In this document: piece by piece, positions 36,311 through 44,585 of the stretch | How the letters are laid out: each line of letters opens with the position of its first letter | Position numbering within the stretch: position 1 is the first letter of the stretch | Assembly: GCA_026004095.1 (NCBI GenBank) | Contig: BPIL01000014.1 | Span: 1 to 64,000 of the forward strand | DNA from: Meiothermus sp. | GTDB lineage: Bacteria; Deinococcota; Deinococci; Deinococcales; Thermaceae | Direction: 5' to 3' | DNA length: 64,000 nucleotides | Position numbers and translations under genes: made by a program | The notes under the pieces: model-generated | What the model saw: only the letters and a program-made list of their open reading frames with translations | Told to the model about the DNA's origin: nothing | Databases searched by the model: none

Positions 36311-36912
36311 AGAACCTTCCTACCCTGATCCTGGCCTCACAAAGCCCGCGCAGGGCCGAGCTATTGCAGCGGCTGAACCTGCCTTTTGAGGCCCGTCCGG
36401 CTGATATAAACGAAGAAAGCCTCCGGCACCTCGAGCCCGCCCAGATGGCCCTGGAGCTGGCTACCCAGAAAGCCCAGGCCGTCTGGCAGCCAGGGCAGTG
36501 GGTGCTGGCGGCCGATACCGTGGTGGCGCTGGGGGATGAAACCCTGGGCAAGCCCCGCAACCCCCAGGAGAACCGGCGATTCTTGCAGCAGCTCTCGGGG
36601 CGGCAGCACACGGTGTACACCGGCTTTGCCATTCTCAAACCGAACAGAGGCCTGCACCGTGAGGTGGCCCTGGCACAGGTCGCCTTCCGCCCGCTACAGG
36701 CCTGGGAGATCGAGTGGTATATCCAAAGCGGCGAGGGGCTGGACAAAGCCGGGGGCTACGGCGCACAGGGGCTGGGCATGGTGCTGCTGGAGCGCATCGA
36801 GGGCGACTTTTACACCGTGATGGGCTTACCCGTGAGCCGGGTCTGGCAGCGGTTGTACGAGCTGGGCTATTTTGGCCTCGAGCCCCATCTGCCAGACCCA
36901 AAGGAACTGTAA
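36307..36912 (+). CDS. maf: Maf family nucleoside triphosphate pyrophosphatase
   Basis: A 201-residue Maf protein that hydrolyses dTTP/UTP or modified nucleotides to monophosphates. Signature elements are LILASQSPRRAELL at the N-terminus, AADTVVALG, LGKPRN, GRQHTVYTG and the C-terminal DFYTVMGLPVSRV. The start overlaps the stop of the phospholipase-like gene. It converges on valS with a gap of only 7 nt. Confidence 0.93.
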   Translation: MKNLPTLILASQSPRRAELLQRLNLPFEARPADINEESLRHLEPAQMALELATQKAQAVWQPGQWVLAADTVVALGDETLGKPRNPQENRRFLQQLSGRQHTVYTGFAILKPNRGLHREVALAQVAFRPLQAWEIEWYIQSGEGLDKAGGYGAQGLGMVLLERIEGDFYTVMGLPVSRVWQRLYELGYFGLEPHLPDPKEL

Positions 36913-36919
36913 GCCCCCC

Positions 36920-39526
36920 TTACCCCAGGCGGGCCAGGTTTTGCCGGATGCGCTCGAGCTGGGCCTGGTTCTCGGCTAGCCGTTCCCGCTCGGCCTGCAC
37001 GATGGCCGGGTCGGCCCGCTCCACAAAACCCGGGTTGGCGAGTTTTTTCTGCCCCTGCTCAACCTGTTTTTCCAGCTCGAGCAGCCGCTTGCGCTGGCGC
37101 TCCAGGAAGCTCGATAGGTCGCCTTCGGGCTTAAGGTAGACGGTGGTGTTAGCGGTCACCTGGGCAATGGCCTTTTCAGGGCTACCTATAGAGGCCTGGG
37201 CTTTGCTGAGGAAGCGGAACAGCGCCAGGTTCTCCATCACCAGCGCGGCCCCCGGCCCCTCCAGATGCACCGCGACTTCCTGCTGGGGCGGGATGCCCAG
37301 CTCGGCCCGCAGGTTGCGGGTGGCGGTGATGGTGGCCTGCAGGGTTTCGAAGGCTTTTTCGGCCTCGAGGTCGCGCGCACCGGCCTGGGGCCAGTCCTGC
37401 AGGGCTAGCTGGGTGGTATCGCCGGTGAGGGCCTCGTACAGCTCCGAGGTGATGAAGGGCATGATGGGGTGCAGTAGCTTGAGCAGGGCCGCCAGGGTAG
37501 ACTCCAGGGTGTGCAGGGTGGCCTGGTTGCCCTCGCGCAGCGCGGGCTTGGCGGCCTCCAGGTACCAGTCGCAAAACTCGCTCCACACCAGCTCGTAGAC
37601 CAGCCGGGCGGCCCGGCCCAGGTCGAAGGCCTCGTAGGCCTCGGTAATCTCGGCGATGCCCCGGTTCAGGCGCGAAACCATCCAGCGGTCGGCCAGGGTG
37701 GGGGCGGCCGGGGCGCTGGAGCGGCCCGCCTGCCTGTTCATCAGCACGAAGCGGGCGGCGTTGTAGAGCTTGTTGGCAAAGTTGCGGCCCTGCTCGTAGC
37801 GCCGCTCGTCGTGGCGGATGTCCTGCCCGCCCGTAGCCAGATAGTCCCAGGCGAAGCGGCAGGCGTCGGCCCCGTATTTATCAATCAGCTCGAGGGGGTC
37901 GATGCCGTTGCCCTTGCTTTTGGACATCTTCTGGCCCTTGGCGTCCAGGTACAGCCCGTGCAGCACGATGGTGTGGAAGGGGGCCCGACCGGTGAACTGG
38001 TAGCCCGACATCTGCATACGGGCCACCCAGAAGAAGATGATGTCGTAGCCCGTTACCAGCACGTCGGTGGGGTAGTGCTTCTTCAGGTCGGGGGTGGCCT
38101 CGGGCCAGCCCAGGGTAGAAAAAGGCCACAGCGCTGAGGAGAACCAGGTGTCGAAGACGTCCTCGTCGCGTCGCAGCTTGAGGTGGGCGTAGCGGGGATC
38201 CTGGTCGCAGTCGAGGTCGGGGTTGTCCGGGTCGGGCACGTAGACGTTGCCCTCCTCGTCGTACCAGGCCGGAATCTGATGGCCCCACCAGAGCTGCCGG
38301 GCGATGGCCCAGTCCTTGATGTTTTCCAGCCAGTCGCGGTTGACCTTCTCCCAGCGCTCGGGCACGAAGCGCATCTCGCCTCTATCCAGGCCTTCCAGCA
38401 CCTTTTGGGCCACCGGCTTCATGCGCACGAACCACTGCTCGAGCAGGAGGGGCTCCACCGGGGCCTTGGTGCGGTCGGAGTAGCCCAGGGCGATGGTGTA
38501 GTCGCGGACTTCCCGCAGGTGCCCGGCTTCCTCCAGCGCCTGCACCACCCGCTTGCGGGCCTCGAAGCGCTCCAAACCCCGGAACGGCTCGGGCACCAGC
38601 TCGCCCGCAAGGCAGCCCTTCAGGTCAATCACGCTGGGCATCTCCAGGTGGTGCCGGCTGCCGATCTCGAAGTCGGTGGGGTCGTGGGCCGGGGTAATCT
38701 TCAGGGCCCCGGTGCCGAAGTCCATCAGCACCGCTTCATCGGCGATGATGGGAATGTACCGCTCGGTGAGGGGGATGCGGGCTTTTTGTCCAATTAAGTG
38801 CCGGTAGCGCTCGTCGGCGGGGTTCACCGCAACGGCCACATCGGCAAAGATGGTCTCGGGGCGCACCGTGGCAATCTGAATCTCGCCGCCCCCTGCCAGG
38901 GGGTAGGCCAGGGTGTAGAGCTTGCCGGGGGTGGGCTCGACGTTGACCTCGAGGTCGCTCACCACCGTCTGGGCCACCGGATCCCAGTTCACAATGCGCT
39001 TGCCCCGGTAGGCCAGCCCCTGGTGGTAGTACTCGATGAAGGCGCGCCGCACCGCGCGGGAGAGCCCTTCGTCCATGGTGAAGCGCTCGCGGCTCCAGTC
39101 GCACGAAGCCCCGATGCGCCGGAGCTGGTGCAGGATGGCGCCGCCGTTTTTCTCCTTGAAAGCCCAGACCCGCTCCAGAAACTTCTCCCGGCCCAGGTCG
39201 TGGCGGGAGAGCCCCTCCTGGGCCAGTTCTTTTTCCACCAGCACCTGGGTGGTGATGCCGGCGTGGTCGGTGCCGGGCAGGTACAGGGCCTCGTAGCCCT
39301 GCATGCGCTTGAAGCGGATGATGGTGTCGATGATGGTGTTGTCCAGCGCGTGGCCCAGGTGCAGGTTGCCGGTCACGTTGGGCGGTGGGATCACGATGGT
39401 GAAAGGCCCCTTGCCCTTGTGGGCGTTGAGTTCGGGCTTGAGGGGGTTCTGGGCCCATTCCCGGGCCCAGCGGGGCTCCACTGCCTGGGGGTCGTAGGCT
39501 TTGGGTAGTTCCTTAGGTTCGGTCAT
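36920..39526 (-). CDS. valS: valyl-tRNA synthetase
   Basis: Class I aminoacyl-tRNA synthetase charging tRNA-Val. The HIGH motif is in PNVTGNLHLGHALDN and KMSKS in KGQKMSKSKGNGIDP. A CP1 editing domain lies between them, and a C-terminal coiled coil (ERQRKRLLELEKQVEQGQKKL) follows. The ATG ending at 39526 (MTEPKELPK) is preferred because AAGGAGA precedes it; this gives 868 aa. It overlaps the preceding unknown gene by 14 bp and lies in an operon controlled by a T-box leader with a valine specifier. Confidence 0.97.
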   Translation of the reverse strand: MTEPKELPKAYDPQAVEPRWAREWAQNPLKPELNAHKGKGPFTIVIPPPNVTGNLHLGHALDNTIIDTIIRFKRMQGYEALYLPGTDHAGITTQVLVEKELAQEGLSRHDLGREKFLERVWAFKEKNGGAILHQLRRIGASCDWSRERFTMDEGLSRAVRRAFIEYYHQGLAYRGKRIVNWDPVAQTVVSDLEVNVEPTPGKLYTLAYPLAGGGEIQIATVRPETIFADVAVAVNPADERYRHLIGQKARIPLTERYIPIIADEAVLMDFGTGALKITPAHDPTDFEIGSRHHLEMPSVIDLKGCLAGELVPEPFRGLERFEARKRVVQALEEAGHLREVRDYTIALGYSDRTKAPVEPLLLEQWFVRMKPVAQKVLEGLDRGEMRFVPERWEKVNRDWLENIKDWAIARQLWWGHQIPAWYDEEGNVYVPDPDNPDLDCDQDPRYAHLKLRRDEDVFDTWFSSALWPFSTLGWPEATPDLKKHYPTDVLVTGYDIIFFWVARMQMSGYQFTGRAPFHTIVLHGLYLDAKGQKMSKSKGNGIDPLELIDKYGADACRFAWDYLATGGQDIRHDERRYEQGRNFANKLYNAARFVLMNRQAGRSSAPAAPTLADRWMVSRLNRGIAEITEAYEAFDLGRAARLVYELVWSEFCDWYLEAAKPALREGNQATLHTLESTLAALLKLLHPIMPFITSELYEALTGDTTQLALQDWPQAGARDLEAEKAFETLQATITATRNLRAELGIPPQQEVAVHLEGPGAALVMENLALFRFLSKAQASIGSPEKAIAQVTANTTVYLKPEGDLSSFLERQRKRLLELEKQVEQGQKKLANPGFVERADPAIVQAERERLAENQAQLERIRQNLARLG

Positions 39527-40250
39527 TGCTTCTCCTTGGTGACAGGTAATAACGCTTTTCTCTGTCCTTAAAGTTGGCTTCCTCGTAGGCCACCCCAATC
39601 ACTTCGGTGTTTTCATCGAAGGTGTGGCTCCAGAAACCCACGGTCAGGCGGTTGCCCTCGAGGCTCACCGTGCCCACCGCTATTTCCTCCCAATCCTGCT
39701 CTTCGCCGTCCTCATCGAGCAGCTCGAGGTCTATTGCGTCAAGAGTGCAGACCTGGCCCACCAGGCTGCGGATGGGGTTGTTGGGCTGGCCAAAGTGGGC
39801 GCTGAACTCCGGGCGGAAAGGGGTGTAATCAATGCTGGCGACCAGCAGGTAGTCGCCCAGCTCCCATTTGCACGAAAGCAAGGGGGGTAGCGGTTTGTCC
39901 CGGTCGGGGTCGTAGTCGGGCGGGGGGGTAACGATGGGGGTATTGAGCAACTCGATGACCATCTGCTTGCGGACTTTATTGCTAACCTCAATGGGCGCAC
40001 GCCGGCCCAGCAAGTCTTCCATGTTCCAGTGCTTGAGGCGGGACTTCAGGGTGGTAAGGGCCTCCTCGAGGCTATTCACAATTCGCATGGGGTCGCCGCG
40101 ATGAAGAAAGTACCAGCCGGGGTATTCCTCCGACTCTGTGGCCGGTATTTCCTCCCCTAGCAGCTTGAGGGGCTGTGGCTCCCGGCTGAACCAGTAGAGG
40201 CCGGGTTCATAATGGGGCTCGAGCTGCCATTCCCTGGGAATATCGTTCAT
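39513..40250 (-). CDS. uncharacterised 245-aa protein in the T-box/valS operon
   Basis: I do not recognise a domain. The protein is acidic, soluble-looking, Trp/Tyr-rich (YEPGLYWFSREPQPLKLLG, YPGWYFLHRGDP) and has two halves joined near a Pro-rich PPPDYDPDRDKPLPP. A strong GGGAGG lies before the ATG. It sits between a valine-responsive T-box leader and valS and overlaps valS by 14 bp, so its synthesis should rise when charged tRNA-Val falls. A role linked to valine or tRNA charging is an inference from position only. Confidence 0.75.
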   Translation of the reverse strand: MNDIPREWQLEPHYEPGLYWFSREPQPLKLLGEEIPATESEEYPGWYFLHRGDPMRIVNSLEEALTTLKSRLKHWNMEDLLGRRAPIEVSNKVRKQMVIELLNTPIVTPPPDYDPDRDKPLPPLLSCKWELGDYLLVASIDYTPFRPEFSAHFGQPNNPIRSLVGQVCTLDAIDLELLDEDGEEQDWEEIAVGTVSLEGNRLTVGFWSHTFDENTEVIGVAYEEANFKDREKRYYLSPRRSNDRT

Positions 40251-40369
40251 AGCACCTCCCTAACGTCGCTGGAAAAGAAGCGCGTGCGATCGGTTCGTCA
40301 CGCACACCGCCCACCTTGATGCCGGACTCCAGCCTGTCCGCTGCTCCCTCATCCTCACCACGCCCTATA

Positions 40370-40405
40370 AACAAAAGCGCCCCTGCAGGCTTTGCTGCAC
40401 GGACG
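40370..40405 (-). terminator. T-box intrinsic terminator
   Basis: Minus-strand stem of 11 bp with one mismatch (40395-40405 with 40378-40388), 6-nt loop, followed by CTTTTGTTT. It lies immediately downstream of the T-box motif and is the expected alternative to the antiterminator. Confidence 0.8.
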
Positions 40406-40634
40406 AGGAAAACCCCGCGGTACCACCGCGCTTCCTGAAGCGCCAGCAGGGCTTCAGGCGCTCAAAATGTGCTGTAACGGGCACCCCCGGCAGGCTCTAC
40501 TGGGCCAGATGGCCGTTCTTCCTGCAGGCTCGCGGGCGACGTTCGGCTGGTGCGTTTCCAGGTGCCCTCTCAGCCGGTGGAGCACCCTTGCTGTGGGCGC
40601 GGCCAGCCTACTCTTCCCGGTCTACGCCACAACC
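40370..40634 (-). promoter_or_regulatory. T-box riboswitch, valine specifier GUC
   Basis: Reading the minus strand, the leader has the Stem I purine motif GGAAGAGTAGG near its 5' end, a distal AGAGGGCACCTGGAAA region and a specifier-loop context GAAC-GTC-GCC with GTC (Val) at plus 40538-40540. The highly conserved T-box core GGTGGTACCGCGG (plus 40415-40430 region) follows, then the terminator. The UGGU that pairs with the tRNA acceptor end matches a discriminator A. Uncharged tRNA-Val would stabilise the antiterminator and turn on the downstream unknown gene and valS. Confidence 0.9.
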
Positions 40635-40635
40635 C

Positions 40636-40641
40636 AGTATA
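40636..40641 (-). promoter_or_regulatory. -10 element (TATACT) of the T-box transcript
   Basis: Minus-strand TATACT lies just before the predicted leader start. The -35 region falls at the edge of the ISAs1 remnant and is poor. Confidence 0.5.
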
Positions 40642-40659
40642 CATCAGGCGGTCGTGCAA

Positions 40660-41177
40660 TTTCTCAAAAGGCCCCCCGGGAAGACGCCTTCCCGCCATCC
40701 CCTTGAACACCTCCAGGGCCCACTCCAAAAGTTCCCCCTGGTTCCCCTTCAGGACCAAGAGATAGTCCCCCCTTTTTTCCGCACCCGGGCCGCCACCTCA
40801 GGGTACAGGTACCCCGCGTCCCCCACCACCACCTTGCCCTCCAGCTCCCTCGCCTCCAAACGGTCCAGAAGCTCCAGGAAGGCCTTCTCCTCCCTCCCTT
40901 CCGCCCGGGCCTGGGCCAGGGTGGTATGGAGGTGCAGGGCCAGGACCTCCACCAGCTTGACCTGGGGGCTTTTCCCCTTGCCGCTTCCCCGCAGGTGCTT
41001 CCCGTCCACCACCAGGACCTCCCCAAGGTCGGCTTCGGGGAAGACCTGGCCAAGGGCCGCCTGGAGCTTCTCAGGATCCAGGCGGTGAAGGAGAAGGGTG
41101 ATGGCGGTGTGGCCTGGGGCCTTGCGCAGGCCCAGGTGGGGCAAGAGGTGGGGGTTGGCGCGGGCAAAGCGTTCCAT
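40660..41177 (-). pseudogene. ISAs1-family transposase remnant
   Basis: From 41177 the frame reads RFARANPHLLPHLGL, LLLHRLDPEKLQAAL and VLVVDGKHLRGSGKGK, typical of ISAs1/H-repeat transposases (first catalytic Asp in VVDGKHLRG). After an A6-G6 run near 40764-40775 the frame breaks, and the continuation (DYLLVLKGNQGELLEWALEVF) is in the -1 frame. N-terminal residues and the C-terminal third are missing, so the element is dead. It sits between a truncated membrane gene and the T-box promoter. Confidence 0.8.
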
Positions 41178-41179
41178 GG

Positions 41180-41301
41180 ATCAGCTCGAAAATAAGCCAG
41201 CCCAAAAAGAGAACCGCCGCCAAAACCGCTATGGCGTGACGCACCACAGGCTCAAAGCGACCGAGCATGCCCTTGAAAAGCTCCGGAGCACGGCCGAACA
41301 C
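41180..41301 (-). pseudogene. truncated small membrane protein gene
   Basis: A GTG start at 41301 with GAGGTGAGG upstream begins a protein with one hydrophobic helix (HAIAVLAAVLFLGWLIFEL). It runs into the ISAs1 remnant near 41180, where the sequence loses sense. It lies 16 nt after the GGDSF protein gene on the same strand, so it was probably its operon partner before IS insertion. Confidence 0.5.
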
Positions 41302-41317
41302 GCTTCCTCACCTCGCT

Positions 41318-41995
41318 TCAGTAGTACATGCCGGGGAAGGTCTGGTTGCGGCCCGAGCTTTTGGCCTCGGCCTGGAAGTGTTTGGCTCGAGCCAGCACGG
41401 CCTGGGCGGTTGGCTCGCCGTCGCGGCCGGCAAAACCCAGGCTGATGGTGACTTTAAGTTCAGGGTGAAGCTGGCTCCAGGGGTACTTCAACACCGCAAG
41501 CCGCAACCGCTCACAAACCCCCAGGGCCCGATCCCCGGTGATGCCGCGCAGAATCAGGGCGAAAGAGTCACCCCCCACACGTCCGGCAACGTCCGAGGCC
41601 CGCAGGGTCTTCTGCACCAGATGCCCCACGCGACGCAAGACCTCATCGGCCAGGGCCTGGCCGAAGCGCTGTGCAATGGTTTGGAATTCGTCCAGGTCGA
41701 AGGCAACTACGCTAAACGCCTCACCGCTGGCAAAAGCGCGCTCGAGGGCCTGTTCAAAAGCCAGCTTACCGGGCAAACCGGTCAGCGGATCATCCGTTTC
41801 ACAGCCGTAGCCCTCCAGCCAGGGGCTGCGGTGGTTTAGCAGGTTGCGGTTCCGCTCCTCAACCAGGCGCTGCACCGATTCCAGAGCCTGTCTAAGTGAG
41901 TCGAGGTTATCGCTGGCTTGCGCTATCTGGCCGCGCATCTGCTCGAGCAGATGCAGCAGTTTGAGATCCTCTTCGCGCAGCTTTTCAGCACTCAT
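41318..41995 (-). CDS. degenerate GGDEF-domain protein (GGDSF) with intact I-site
   Basis: A 225-residue protein with an N-terminal coiled coil (about residues 5-55) and a GGDEF domain. The active-site motif reads RVGGDSF, with the metal-binding Glu replaced by Ser, so diguanylate cyclase activity is unlikely. An RxxD I-site (RASD) lies exactly five residues before GGDSF, as in cyclases that bind cyclic-di-GMP. It may therefore be a cyclic-di-GMP receptor. Its former partner downstream is cut off by an IS remnant. Confidence 0.85.
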   Translation of the reverse strand: MSAEKLREEDLKLLHLLEQMRGQIAQASDNLDSLRQALESVQRLVEERNRNLLNHRSPWLEGYGCETDDPLTGLPGKLAFEQALERAFASGEAFSVVAFDLDEFQTIAQRFGQALADEVLRRVGHLVQKTLRASDVAGRVGGDSFALILRGITGDRALGVCERLRLAVLKYPWSQLHPELKVTISLGFAGRDGEPTAQAVLARAKHFQAEAKSSGRNQTFPGMYY

Positions 41996-42177
41996 CTTAC
42001 TCGAGGATTATATGCAGTTCAGCGTCCAAACCCTGTGCGATTTGACCATCGCCTATCGGCTGGATGCTCTACCCCAATTCACCATTGGGCGGATTGACAA
42101 AATTGTGTTGTCAATCCGCTGTAATGTGATTCCAGCCCCGTTCATCGAAGCGTTTCCAGGGATATTCTTAGTGTGAG

Positions 42178-43227
42178 ATGAGTGCGCTCAGCGAAGCCCA
42201 GGTACTGGAAACCCTCAAAACCGTCCACGACCCCGAGCTACACAAGGATCTGGTATCGCTGGGGATGGTTGAGCAAATTGCCGTACAGGGCACCAAGGCC
42301 GCGATCAAGATCAACCTCACCACTCCGGCCTGCCCCCTCAAAGAGAAAATCGAGGGGGATATACGCCAGGCCCTTAGCAAGATCGGTGCAACCGAGGTCG
42401 AGGTGCATTTCAGCGCCCAGGTGCGGGGGCCGCAAAACCTACCGCTACCCGGCATCAAACACATCGTAGCGGTCGGCTCGGGCAAAGGGGGCGTGGGCAA
42501 AAGCACGGTCGCGGCCAACCTGGCTGTGGCGCTGGCCCAGGAAGGCGCTCGAGTAGGCCTGCTGGACGCCGATATCTACGGCCCCAGCCAGGCCCAGATG
42601 TTCGGCACCCAGGGCGAGAAGCTGCGCGTAGACGTGCAAAAGCGGATGGTGCCCCTGGAGCGCTACGGCGTTAAGCTCATCAGCATCGCCAATATTGTGC
42701 CACCGGGCCAGGCCATGGTCTGGCGCGGCCCCATTTTGCACGGCACCCTCAAGCAGTTTCTGCAGGAGGTGGCCTGGGGCGACCTCGACTACCTGATTGT
42801 GGATTTGCCGCCCGGCACGGGGGATGTGCAGCTTTCGCTTGCGCAGCTCACCCGGCTCTCGGGCGGCCTCATTGTGACCACCCCGCAGGACGTGGCCCGG
42901 ATCGACGCTGAGCGGGCCCTGGACATGTTCAAGCGGGTGCAGGTCAGCATCCTGGGTGTTATCGAGAACATGTCGTTTTTTGAGCAAAACGGGCAAAAAA
43001 CCTATATCTTCGGGCAGGGCGGGGGCCGCAAGATGGCCGAGCAGCACGGCACCGCCTTCCTGGGGGAAATTCCCATTGCGCTCTCGGTGCGCGAGGGGGG
43101 CGACAGCGGGGTGCCGGTGGTGATCGGGGCGCCCGATTCGCCCGAGGCGGTGGCCTTCCGCCAGGTCGCGCGCAATTTAGCAGGTCAACTGTCGGTGCAG
43201 TCCTACATGCTGCTGCCGATGGCATAG
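42178..43227 (+). CDS. Mrp/NBP35 family iron-sulfur carrier ATPase
   Basis: A 349-residue protein with an N-terminal MIP18/DUF59 domain (about 1-85) and a P-loop ATPase domain with deviant Walker A GSGKGGVGKST near residue 100. ApbC/Mrp proteins carry Fe-S clusters to apo-enzymes. The C-terminal CxxC found in many homologs is not seen here, so cluster binding may differ. It is followed 7 nt later by a SufR-like regulator, fitting a role in Fe-S homeostasis. Confidence 0.9.
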   Translation: MSALSEAQVLETLKTVHDPELHKDLVSLGMVEQIAVQGTKAAIKINLTTPACPLKEKIEGDIRQALSKIGATEVEVHFSAQVRGPQNLPLPGIKHIVAVGSGKGGVGKSTVAANLAVALAQEGARVGLLDADIYGPSQAQMFGTQGEKLRVDVQKRMVPLERYGVKLISIANIVPPGQAMVWRGPILHGTLKQFLQEVAWGDLDYLIVDLPPGTGDVQLSLAQLTRLSGGLIVTTPQDVARIDAERALDMFKRVQVSILGVIENMSFFEQNGQKTYIFGQGGGRKMAEQHGTAFLGEIPIALSVREGGDSGVPVVIGAPDSPEAVAFRQVARNLAGQLSVQSYMLLPMA

Positions 43228-43234
43228 GAGCGTT

Positions 43235-43846
43235 ATGGCTTTGGGGATGGGCGAAACCAAGCTGCGGATTCTGGAAACCCTGCGCTCGAGGGCCTGTTGC
43301 GCGGGTTCGCTGGCCGAGTCGCTGGGCATCTCGAAGGTGGCCGTGCACCGCCACCTCGAGGATCTCGAGCGCGAAGGGCTGGTGCGGGCCCGCCTGGAAA
43401 AAAACGAGGGCCGGGGCCGTCCCAAGCAGGTTTACCAGGCCGTAGACGAGCAGGCCCCTTACGCCCGGATGTGCGCCGAGGTGCTCACCCATCTCAAGGA
43501 GCTTTTCGGGGAAGGTCTGGTGCTGGAGGTGCTGACCCGGCGCAACAACAAGCTGCTCGAGGAGCTGGCCCCGCATATGGAAGGTCTGAGCCTCGAGCAG
43601 AAGATTTACCGCCTGGCCGAGTTTCTGACCCAACAAGGCTACCAGGCCAGCTTTTACCGGGAAAACGGGGCCTGGTACCTGGAGCAGGCCCGCTGCCCCA
43701 AGCTGGCGCTTTCCCTCGAGCACGGCGAGCTTTGCCAGAGCGAGCTCGAGCTATACCAGCAGCTCCTGGGAGCCACTGTGATCCGCGAAGAGCGCATCTC
43801 AGCGGGGGGGCAGTGCTGCCGCTACCGCATCGAGACCCAGGGTTAG
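43235..43846 (+). CDS. SufR-like Fe-S-sensing transcriptional regulator
   Basis: A 203-residue regulator with an N-terminal winged HTH (SLAESLGISKVAVHRHLEDLEREGLV). Its C-terminal Cys arrangement is C-x12-C-x26-CC (RCPKLALSLEHGELC ... GGQCCRY), very close to the C-x12-C-x27-C cluster ligands of cyanobacterial SufR, a repressor that senses Fe-S supply. It shares an operon with the Mrp ATPase. The target genes are not visible here beyond this pair. Confidence 0.82.
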   Translation: MALGMGETKLRILETLRSRACCAGSLAESLGISKVAVHRHLEDLEREGLVRARLEKNEGRGRPKQVYQAVDEQAPYARMCAEVLTHLKELFGEGLVLEVLTRRNNKLLEELAPHMEGLSLEQKIYRLAEFLTQQGYQASFYRENGAWYLEQARCPKLALSLEHGELCQSELELYQQLLGATVIREERISAGGQCCRYRIETQG

Positions 43847-43918
43847 ACCGCCCTTTTGGCAGGCCAATATAACCAGATGCCCATCGGTTGAAATGCACCC
43901 ACCGGGGTTTTGATTCCC

Positions 43919-44064
43919 TATAATACCGTTTCTGCTTGAATCCTTCACCGCCCGCCGAAGTCAGAAGTGAAGGATTCAAGCCGACCGAAGGGAGTAGAAA
44001 AGCATTTCGGTAGTATCCGTTTAGGCTTGTCAAAGTGAACGATACTACCGAAATGCGTATAAAA
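43919..44064 (+). repeat. dispersed hairpin repeat, copy 3 (most complete)
   Basis: Contains two hairpins: a perfect 15-bp stem (43934-43948 with 43967-43981, arm GCTTGAATCCTTCAC) and a long stem with one bulged base (44002-44021 with 44038-44056, arm GCATTTCGGTAGTATC...). The ends TATAATACCGTTTC and GAAATGCGTATAAAA are imperfect inverted repeats with TA at the outside. The rest of the 376-nt gap before the PAS ORF (44065-44222) shows no gene; it holds a small GGTT-CAGAT-AACC hairpin. Confidence 0.85.
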
Positions 44065-44222
44065 TCGTTCAGAACGGTTTATTGATGGGAAATTGTTGGC
44101 TTTTCCCAAATAAATGCCCTGCAACGGTTCAGATAACCGAAGGGGCGCTGCCGGTTTTGCTATCGTTTGGTAATTAAAGGGGATGGGTTGGATAAAGGCG
44201 GCAGGGGTGGGAGGTATTCAGT

Positions 44223-44585
44223 ATGTCTGAATTAGACCTTGACATTAAGGTACGACCGGGCCTTGACCCGCTCGACCTGCCCCAGGGGGTTATGGTGGTG
44301 CGAACCGACCTCGAGGGGCGCTTCGTCTACGCCAACCGGGCCTACCTGCAGTATATGGGGCTGCAAATCCTACCGATTGGTGCCAGCGCGCTGGAGCATA
44401 CCGACCCCAGGGACGTACCGGCGGTTATGGAGGTGGTGCATCGGGCCCTGGAGAACCCCCACCAGACCTTCTGGGTAGAGTTCAGCAAGCCAACCCGCAA
44501 ACCCTGGAACCGCAGCCGCTGGGAGTTTATGGCGCTGCTGGATGCAGCACGGAAAGCCGGTGGGCGTGCAGTGCATCGGTTTTGA
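44223..44585 (+). CDS. PAS domain fragment, N-terminal part of a frameshifted EAL protein
   Basis: A 120-residue frame preceded by GGAGG. It encodes most of a PAS domain (VVRTDLEGRFVYANRAYLQYMG ... FWVEFSKP). The frame ends abruptly after WEFMALLDAA; removing one base near 44547-44550 would continue directly into GKPVGVQCIGFDISD of the next frame, the normal end of a PAS domain. It is therefore the N-terminus of the downstream GAF-EAL protein, broken by one extra base. Confidence 0.8.
   Translation: MSELDLDIKVRPGLDPLDLPQGVMVVRTDLEGRFVYANRAYLQYMGLQILPIGASALEHTDPRDVPAVMEVVHRALENPHQTFWVEFSKPTRKPWNRSRWEFMALLDAARKAGGRAVHRF

Noticed and set aside
43919-44064. repeat copy 3 considered as a tRNA or ncRNA gene
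   Set aside because: No cloverleaf, T-arm or CCA context; it shares sequence with the other dispersed copies and has element-like ends.
44065-44222. possible c-di-GMP riboswitch before the PAS-EAL gene
   Set aside because: Only a short GGTT-CAGAT-AACC hairpin is present; the GEMM core sequence and tetraloop receptor are not seen.
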